The notes under the pieces: generated by a model
What the model was told of the DNA's origin: nothing
What the model saw: the letters and a program-made list of their open reading frames with translations, nothing else
The model's database searches: none
Shown here: positions 58,246 to 64,000 of the stretch, one piece after another
Position numbering within the stretch: position 1 is the stretch's first letter
Layout of the letters: each line of letters starts with the position of its first letter
Made by a program: the position numbers and the translations under genes
Origin: Butyricicoccus_A sp963620595
GTDB lineage: Bacteria > Bacillota > Clostridia > Oscillospirales > Butyricicoccaceae
NCBI GenBank assembly: GCA_963620595.1
Contig: CAVFAY010000002.1
Location: forward strand, 62,001 to 126,000
Length of the DNA: 64,000 bases
Direction: 5' to 3'

Positions 58246-59661
58246 TTACAGTTCACCGGCCTGCTCGCGCTGATGCAGATCCTCCATGATTTTCGGATAC
58301 ACCTTGTCCAGGCGGTACAGCAGCAGGACAACGATTGCGACGATCCAGATACCAAGAATACCATACTGATAAATATTGATAATCATAGATTTTGCGCTGT
58401 CCGGCTGTACAGCGCCGCCGGTTGCAGAGCTGACAAATCCGCTGATGCCCAGCAGGGAAGTGACGATTGCTGCGGAGATGCCACTGCCGATTTTGAAACC
58501 GAGGGAACCGCCGCCGAAGATCAAGCTTTCCTGACGAACATGGAACTTCCACTGACCATACTCTACAACGTCACCCATCATACCGAAGATAACAGCGGTA
58601 ATCGGGGCTTGACCAATGGCACGGACGATTGTGACACCCATCATCCAAGCAAAGCTATGCTGGTTGACAAGCAGAGCCAACTGTGCGGCAACTGCGATCA
58701 CGCAGCCTGCCAGACAAAGATCGCGCTTACCGAAGCGCTTGAGCAGGGATGGACAAATGAGTGCGCCTGCAATCAGTGTGATGTTCTCGCCCATGTACAG
58801 GATGCTGTACAGGTTATCGTTTTCAAAGATGTACTTGCAGTAGTACGGAGCCAGAGTGCCGACCAGTGTCTGCTGCACAACGGTAACTGTCCAGAGAATC
58901 AGGGTAGCCCAGAAATACTTGTTGCCCAACAGAGCCTTTAAGCTGCGGCCAAAGCCGATTTTTGGTGACTTGTCGTTTGCTGCGGTAGAAGTGGAAATAT
59001 GTACAGTTTCCTTGCAGTTGAAGAAGCAGATCATCAACAGGACGAATGCCAGCGCAGACCACATCATCATCGCCTTGACCCAAGCTGCCTGATCGTTGCC
59101 GAACAGCTTGACAACCGGCAGGGAAAGCGTAACGGCAATCAGGCGGCCGACCGGTGCCAGAGACATACGAACGATGGACAGCATGTCGCGCTCATGAGAT
59201 GAACGGGTCATCATTGTGGACAGCGTGCCATATGGTACGTTGATGGCGGTGTAGCATACCGTGCCGAGCAGGTTGTATGTGACGAACAGATACCAGAACT
59301 GCAGGGTGTTGGATGTTTGCGGGACGGTAAATAGAGCAATGGAGCAGATGACGTATGGGATGGACATCCAAAGAATCCAAGGACGCGCTTTGCCCCAGCG
59401 GGAATGTGTCTTTTCAACGAGAATACCCATGATGACATCGGATGTTCCGTCGAAGAAACGAGAAATTAAGAATACCAGACCGACAGTTGCAATGGATACA
59501 CCGGCGTAGTCGGTATAGAAGAGAGTCAACAAGGAGTTGACCATGCCTGCCATGACAATATTGCAGGCGGTGTCACCGCAGCCGTATGCGATGCGTGTCC
59601 ACCAAGAAAGCGGACCGTCGCTTTTGGTCGTTGGTGCGGTTGAATGAAGCGTATTTGACAT
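58246..59661 (-). CDS. GPH-family sugar:cation symporter
   Basis: 471 aa with about 12 membrane helices. It resembles glycoside-pentoside-hexuronide:cation symporters: RIAYGCGDTACNIVMAGMV, TDYAGVSIATVGLVFL, ISRFFDGTSDVIMG with a conserved Asp, and HSRWGKARPWILWMSIP. It probably imports a sugar or sugar acid with a cation. The ATG at 59661 has GAGGGAG upstream. It is divergent from a sugar isomerase-like gene. Confidence 0.88.
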   Translation of the reverse strand: MSNTLHSTAPTTKSDGPLSWWTRIAYGCGDTACNIVMAGMVNSLLTLFYTDYAGVSIATVGLVFLISRFFDGTSDVIMGILVEKTHSRWGKARPWILWMSIPYVICSIALFTVPQTSNTLQFWYLFVTYNLLGTVCYTAINVPYGTLSTMMTRSSHERDMLSIVRMSLAPVGRLIAVTLSLPVVKLFGNDQAAWVKAMMMWSALAFVLLMICFFNCKETVHISTSTAANDKSPKIGFGRSLKALLGNKYFWATLILWTVTVVQQTLVGTLAPYYCKYIFENDNLYSILYMGENITLIAGALICPSLLKRFGKRDLCLAGCVIAVAAQLALLVNQHSFAWMMGVTIVRAIGQAPITAVIFGMMGDVVEYGQWKFHVRQESLIFGGGSLGFKIGSGISAAIVTSLLGISGFVSSATGGAVQPDSAKSMIINIYQYGILGIWIVAIVVLLLYRLDKVYPKIMEDLHQREQAGEL

Positions 59662-59715
59662 AAGAATCTCCCTCTCTGCAATCAATAGGGTTTTCAAGGT
59701 GTCTTTTGTTACACT

Positions 59716-59721
59716 TAGTAT
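59716..59721 (-). promoter_or_regulatory. -10 element for the symporter gene
   Basis: On the minus strand TATACT lies about 55 bp before the ATG. The hexamer 17 bp upstream (TGGCAT) is poor, which is typical of a promoter needing an activator. Confidence 0.4.
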
Positions 59722-59947
59722 ATCGAAGAACGGGCGGGGATGCCAGCTCGCAGATTGTCGAGTAATATTCATATCTTGCTCTTTAGATTATTGCCGATTC
59801 GTAAGAAAATCAAGAAAAATTTTGATATATAATGAAGACGAAATAAGCAGAGCAATTATTGAATATTATTGCGTCATAAATGGCGATTGCGAAACAAAGA
59901 AAATTTCGGCATACTAAGTGCAACATCTTGTAAAGGAGAGAAAAACA

Positions 59948-60895
59948 ATGAGACTTTGTTTGAACACAGATGGAATGGGACATCTGTCCTTTGAGGAAAT
60001 GGTAAAAACCTCCGCAGAGATCGGCATTGAATCTCTGGAAATCGCCTGCGGCAACTGGTCGAATGCACCGCATATGGATCTGGATACCATGATTTCCAGT
60101 GCTTCCGCACGTGAAACCTACATGGATACCATCAAAAAGCATGGACTGGTATTGGAAGCGCTCAACTGCTCCGGCAACCAGCTGGAACCGAATGAAACCG
60201 GCAAGGCACATCAGGCAGTCGTTGAAAAGACCTTCCAGCTCGCAGAACAGCTGGGGGTTAAGAACATCGTCATGATGTCCGGTCTGCCGGGCGGCAACGC
60301 AACTGATACCTGTGCGAACTGGGTAACAACCTGCTGGCCGATGAGCTGCCAAGACATGCTCAAGTATCAGTGGGAAGATGTCCTGATTCCGTACTGGGAA
60401 AAGACCGTCAAACTGGCAGAGAACCACGGCATTACCTCGATTGCACTGGAAAATCATGGCGCACAGTGCGTATACAACGCAGAGACTCTACTCAAGCTGC
60501 GCAATGCAGTTTCTCCGATGATCGGCATGAATCTGGATCCGTCGCATCATATGTGGATGGGCGGTGACGGCATCGAAATGGCAAAAACGCTCGGTGCAGA
60601 TGCCATTCATCATGTACACGCCAAGGATCTGCGCAAAGAGCGCGGCCGTTTCGCCGCAAACGGAGGTTTGGAGACCAAGTTCTTTGACGATTACAACAAC
60701 CGTTACTGGAACTATGTCGCCCTCGGCTTCGGCGAGAGCGCAGAGTGGTGGAAGGAATTATTTGCGGTTCTCAGCATGATGGGCTATGACGGTCCGGTTT
60801 CTCTGGAAATTGAAGATAAGACCATGCCTGCTCTGACTGCCATCAAGAAGTCGATTGCCTTCCTGCATGAAGTTATGCCGCGCGATTTTGAGTAA
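59948..60895 (+). CDS. Sugar phosphate isomerase/epimerase (xylose isomerase-like TIM barrel)
   Basis: 315 aa. Metal-dependent AP-endonuclease-2-type barrel. Visible strands are MRLCLNTDGMGHLSFEEMV, GIESLEIACGNW, IALENHG with a metal-site Glu, GMNLDPSHHMWMG and DAIHHVHAKDLR, and VSLEIEDKTM near the end. Such enzymes epimerise or isomerise sugars or polyols. The ATG at 59948 follows AAAGGAG. The 286-nt divergent region has a TATAAT at about 59828-59833 without a good -35. Confidence 0.85.
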   Translation: MRLCLNTDGMGHLSFEEMVKTSAEIGIESLEIACGNWSNAPHMDLDTMISSASARETYMDTIKKHGLVLEALNCSGNQLEPNETGKAHQAVVEKTFQLAEQLGVKNIVMMSGLPGGNATDTCANWVTTCWPMSCQDMLKYQWEDVLIPYWEKTVKLAENHGITSIALENHGAQCVYNAETLLKLRNAVSPMIGMNLDPSHHMWMGGDGIEMAKTLGADAIHHVHAKDLRKERGRFAANGGLETKFFDDYNNRYWNYVALGFGESAEWWKELFAVLSMMGYDGPVSLEIEDKTMPALTAIKKSIAFLHEVMPRDFE

Positions 60896-60933
60896 TTTGT
60901 CTGCATATCCCGCCTTTTTCTAGGCTCTCTCAA

Positions 60934-60980
60934 TAAAAATACCGGAAAGCAGTACAGGAACTGCTTTTCCGGTATTTTTG
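60934..60980. terminator. Strong bidirectional terminator
   Basis: AATACCGGAAAGCAGT and ACTGCTTTTCCGGTATT form a nearly perfect 16-bp stem with loop ACAGGA, with A run before and T run after, between convergent genes. Confidence 0.95.
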
Positions 60981-60982
60981 CG

Positions 60983-61828
60983 TTAAAACGGTATTTTTCG
61001 GAAAGCAGTCGGCGTCATGCCGGCGCGCTGCTTGAACGCGCGAATAAAATTAGAAGTGTTGTCAAAACCGCATTGCTCTGCAACCGATTCAATGGAATCG
61101 TGCGTGGTAGCAAGAAGTTGTTTGGCGTGCTGGATGCGCATATTGATGAAATATTGATGCGGCGTCATGCCGACGTGCTTTTTGAAGTAGCGATTAAAAT
61201 AAAATTTACTCAGATTGACATTTTCTGCAAGCTCATCTAGAGAAATATTTTGCGTGACATGCTGTTCCATGAAATGAATGGCTCTTTCGATAGATTCGTC
61301 GGCGATAGGCTGCACGCCAGAGCAGTTTTCAACCAGTTCACATAAGATCATGTGAATATATACCGACATGCGGTGCTCATTTTGCATGTTCGCCTGCGAT
61401 TTTGCCAGTCGAAACAGATTGGAAAAGATATTGGTAAGTACTTCGGATTGTGCGCCGCGAATGCAGGCACTTTGATTGAGCTGATAAATCAGATTGGTGT
61501 ATGCAACACTGTTGGGACCGGTGAAATGAAAATAATGGAATTTCAGACCATCTAAGGCATGATAGCTGTGTTCGTACCGACAGTCGATCAAAACAATATC
61601 ACCGGATTTAGCGAGAAATAATTCGTCGCGGAAGGAAACCTCCAATTCGCCCTCATCGATAAACAGCATGAGAATAGATTCCCAATATGGATGCGTCACA
61701 ACATATCGCGGGTCACAGTAAAATACACCGATATGCTGGACGCAGTATAGAGATTTAGCGGCAAAATCGGAAGGGATGAGAAAGTAAATCTCAGACGGGT
61801 CGAGAATGCCTGCCTCTAATTTATGCAT
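60983..61828 (-). CDS. AraC family transcriptional regulator
   Basis: 281 aa. An N-terminal cupin-like sensing domain (HPYWESILMLFIDEGELEV, then SGDIVLIDCRYEHSY) and a C-terminal double helix-turn-helix (ISLDELAENVNLSKFYFNRY, then VAEQCGFDNTSNFIRAFKQR, GMTPTAFRK). It probably senses a sugar and activates the neighbouring symporter, isomerase or dehydrogenase. ATG 61828 is preferred over an upstream GTG at 61837; AGAAAGAAG lies before it. Confidence 0.92.
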   Translation of the reverse strand: MHKLEAGILDPSEIYFLIPSDFAAKSLYCVQHIGVFYCDPRYVVTHPYWESILMLFIDEGELEVSFRDELFLAKSGDIVLIDCRYEHSYHALDGLKFHYFHFTGPNSVAYTNLIYQLNQSACIRGAQSEVLTNIFSNLFRLAKSQANMQNEHRMSVYIHMILCELVENCSGVQPIADESIERAIHFMEQHVTQNISLDELAENVNLSKFYFNRYFKKHVGMTPHQYFINMRIQHAKQLLATTHDSIESVAEQCGFDNTSNFIRAFKQRAGMTPTAFRKIPF

Positions 61829-62022
61829 GTGATTCACTTCTTTCTAACTTGGGCTATTTTTGAATATTACTAGGCAATCGCTGGAATTGTTTGTGTTATT
61901 AGAATAACATATAATAAGCATGCAATCAAGAAAAACACAGTTCAAGGTATTCAAAAGTCTTTTATTCAGTAAGGCAAACAACAAATCAACATATGCAATA
62001 CTTATGTAAAGGAGAATTTATC

Positions 62023-62814
62023 ATGGGAGAAAATTATCAGGGCAGACTGTGCATCGCAACAGGTGCAGCACGCGGTATCGGCAAGGCTTGTGCAACCAAG
62101 TTTGCACAGTATGGTGCAGACGTTGTCATGGTTGACATCAACAAGGATGTTCTGGAGAAGTCTGCTGCAGAAATCGCAGAGAAGTATGGCGTAAAGACCT
62201 ATGCATACGCTGTTGACATCAGCAATTTTGAGGCTTGTGAGAAGTTCTTTGCGAACGTAAACGAGAAGATCGGCGTTGTGGATGTTCTGGCAAACTGCGC
62301 AGGCATCACGGTTTCTAAGCACATGATTGATCTGACTCCGAGCGAGTGGGAGCGCGTCATCAACGTAAACCTGCGTGGCATCTGGTGCCTGAGCCAGCTG
62401 TTTGCCAAGCAGCTGAAGGATTCGGACAAGAAGAAGGGCAACATTGTCTCTATTTCTTCTCAGGCTTCCAAGATCGGTGAGTCTGCAAACGGTGTATACT
62501 CCATCTCTAAGGCTGGCATCAACTCTCTGACACAGGTTCTGGGTCTGGAGTACGCAGAGTACGGTATTTCAGTTTCTGCTGTTTGCCCGGGCTATGTAAA
62601 CACCGAGATGGTACAGGAAGTATTCCAGAAGCGTTCTCTGGTTGAAGGCAAGACGCCGGAAGAATACGAGAAGGAATTGACCAGAGGCGTGGCAATGGGC
62701 AGAATGTGCGAGCCGGAAGAGGTTGCAGATCTGATGGCATTCCTCGCAGGCGGCCGTGCAGACTATGTAACCGGTGTTACGGTAACCATCGCAGGCGGCA
62801 AGACCCTGATCTAA
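62023..62814 (+). CDS. Short-chain dehydrogenase/reductase
   Basis: 263 aa. Classical SDR: cofactor loop ATGAARGIGKACA, acidic residue in VVMVDINKD (NAD preference), LANCAGITVS, catalytic Ser in VSISSQ and Tyr/Lys in YSISKAG. Likely oxidises a sugar alcohol or sugar acid, by context. The ATG at 62023 follows AAAGGAG. It is divergent from the AraC gene. Confidence 0.88.
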   Translation: MGENYQGRLCIATGAARGIGKACATKFAQYGADVVMVDINKDVLEKSAAEIAEKYGVKTYAYAVDISNFEACEKFFANVNEKIGVVDVLANCAGITVSKHMIDLTPSEWERVINVNLRGIWCLSQLFAKQLKDSDKKKGNIVSISSQASKIGESANGVYSISKAGINSLTQVLGLEYAEYGISVSAVCPGYVNTEMVQEVFQKRSLVEGKTPEEYEKELTRGVAMGRMCEPEEVADLMAFLAGGRADYVTGVTVTIAGGKTLI

Positions 62815-62835
62815 GATTACACAACACTCTCCAAT

Positions 62836-62890
62836 AAAAAGCAGGCATCGACCTTTCAGAAATTTCTGATTGGACGATGCCTGTTTTCGT
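62836..62890. terminator. Bidirectional terminator after the SDR gene
   Basis: AGCAGGCATCG and CGATGCCTG form a 9-bp stem around a 30-nt loop that itself holds CAGAAA/TTTCTG, then TTTTCG. Confidence 0.8.
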
Positions 62891-64000
62891 TTATTTCCAC
62901 CGTTCCTGTACCGTTTGGAACAGCGTGTCATTGTCGCAGAGGTTTTTACAGCTGAACAGCGCACAGCCGTCAATATCTTTGATGCTGGCGGCAAGATCCA
63001 GCTGCCGACCGATTTCACCGCAGCCGTCGTTTGCCCAGACATCGCCGTACTGGCTGTCTCCGATTTTGTAAGCGGCGAGACCGAGCACCAACTGGACATC
63101 AGTGCCGCTGACCTGATGACTCCACCAGTTGGCAAGTGTTTCAAAATCTGCTGCAGTGTCGCCGATCTGCCAATAGATTTGCGGGCAGATGTAGTCGATC
63201 CAGCCGTTTTTAATCCATGTCAGAGAATCGGCATAGGACGAGGTATAGTGCTCAAAACCATGCGTATCGCTGCCGGTAAATGCGTTGATGCCCTTGTTGC
63301 GCCAAATGCCGGAAGGGCTGATGCCAAATCGACAGCCCGACTGCATCGCATTTTGATGGACAGCCGTGTTTACCGCCTGTACGAGCTGATTCACATTGTC
63401 GCGCCGCCAGTCTGCCAGAGGCAGATCACTGCCGGATGCCTGATAGGTGGCAGCGTCATCGAAGTCGGTAGACGGATAAAAATAATCGTCAAATTGAATG
63501 CCGTCCACGGCGTATTTGCTGACAATTTCCGATACGCCGTCACAGATGAGCTGCCGCACTTCTGCGATGCTGGGATTGAAATAATACCCGCCGTCACAGG
63601 AGACGACCCAGTCCGGATGCTGCTTGGCAGGCGAGGAATCCGGCAGAGAATCAAAATCGCTCTGTGCATTGGCTCCGGCACAGATGCGGTATGGATTTAC
63701 CCACGCTTCCAGTCGAAGATTGCGGGCGTGAGCCTGCTCTACCCAATAGGCAAGCGGATCAAAGGAATCAGAGGGCGCTGTGCCGCAGGAGCCGGTCAAA
63801 TATCGACTCCATGGAAAAATTGAGGAGCTGTACAGGGCATCGCAAGACGGCCGGACTTGAAAATAGACGGTATTTGCGCCGCTCACTGCGATGCGGTCGA
63901 GCAGGGTGTTGCACTCGCTGCGCAGTGTGTCAGCGTCTGTTGTGGGCTGAGAGGGATAATCAATCGCATATGCCGTTGCCACCCAGACACCGCGCGTTTG
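62891..64000 (-). CDS. Glycosyl hydrolase-like (GHL10/YngK-type) protein, 5' end off window
   Basis: At least 370 codons, open to the right edge. Residues beginning RGVWVATAYAIDYP match the N-terminus of the GHL10 (DUF187/YngK-like) TIM barrel. Further matches are VYFQVRPSCDALYSS, RLEAWVNPYRI, YAVDGIQFDDYFYP and YICPQIYWQIGD, with Asp/Glu residues of a glycosidase site. The family is thought to act on wall or surface glycans. The upstream part, probably a signal peptide or another domain, is not seen. Confidence 0.85.
   Translation of the reverse strand, partial: QTRGVWVATAYAIDYPSQPTTDADTLRSECNTLLDRIAVSGANTVYFQVRPSCDALYSSSIFPWSRYLTGSCGTAPSDSFDPLAYWVEQAHARNLRLEAWVNPYRICAGANAQSDFDSLPDSSPAKQHPDWVVSCDGGYYFNPSIAEVRQLICDGVSEIVSKYAVDGIQFDDYFYPSTDFDDAATYQASGSDLPLADWRRDNVNQLVQAVNTAVHQNAMQSGCRFGISPSGIWRNKGINAFTGSDTHGFEHYTSSYADSLTWIKNGWIDYICPQIYWQIGDTAADFETLANWWSHQVSGTDVQLVLGLAAYKIGDSQYGDVWANDGCGEIGRQLDLAASIKDIDGCALFSCKNLCDNDTLFQTVQERWK

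Noticed and set aside
62870..63823. 317-codon plus-strand frame opposite the glycosyl hydrolase-like gene
   Set aside because: Antisense to a gene with clear family motifs and beginning inside the terminator.

Overview
The window looks like chromosome from a spore-forming Clostridia member. Codon use and gene content suggest Oscillospirales, perhaps near Butyricicoccus or Agathobaculum, but the family-level guess is weak. Supporting signs are spoIIE, a zinc-type S14, the rimP-nusA-rnpM-ylxQ-infB-rbfA-nrnA-truB-ribF order, strong GGAGG ribosome sites, and several TTGACA/TATAAT-like promoters with 17-bp spacers.

Region by region: 1-4.2 kb holds a partial sugar nucleotidyltransferase, an LCP cell-wall ligase and RNase R. 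4.2-5.6 kb has no convincing intact gene. It carries a consensus minus-strand promoter, six degenerate 22-bp repeats 81-118 bp apart, a broken ORF and a minus-strand terminator, which together look like a long structured or non-coding transcript; this is the strongest candidate for something undescribed. 5.6-13.3 kb holds ddl, murI, a DUF1934 gene, argS, a degenerate homocysteine-methyltransferase-like gene, prmA and a transglutaminase-like gene. 13.3-17.0 kb has three tRNAs and a translationally coupled fumarate reductase/succinate dehydrogenase operon whose flavoprotein lacks the covalent-FAD histidine. 17.0-22.7 kb has spoIIE behind a candidate Spo0A box, a DedA protein, dusB and an ECF sigma factor fused to an anti-sigma domain.

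22.8-38.9 kb is the complete S10-spc-alpha ribosomal protein cluster, including secY, adk, map, infA, rpmJ and rpoA. It has a roughly 330-nt structured 5' leader and several unusually long structured spacers. 39-40.4 kb is a flippase. 40.4-50.2 kb is the nusA-infB translation and processing operon followed by trmL and degV. 50.2-54.2 kb is a glycolytic cluster pgk-tpiA-gpmI with a perfect inverted repeat over the pgk promoter.

54.2-64 kb is accessory: an aromatic acid exporter-like protein, an acidic membrane-anchored protein, a radical SAM protein, a phospholipase C-like protein, a NifX-like protein, then a carbohydrate locus (GPH symporter, sugar isomerase/epimerase, AraC regulator, SDR dehydrogenase) and a partial glycosyl hydrolase-like protein running off the right edge.

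All calls come from reading sequence and translated motifs; no database search was run. Hairpins and promoters were found by eye and are not energy-scored.
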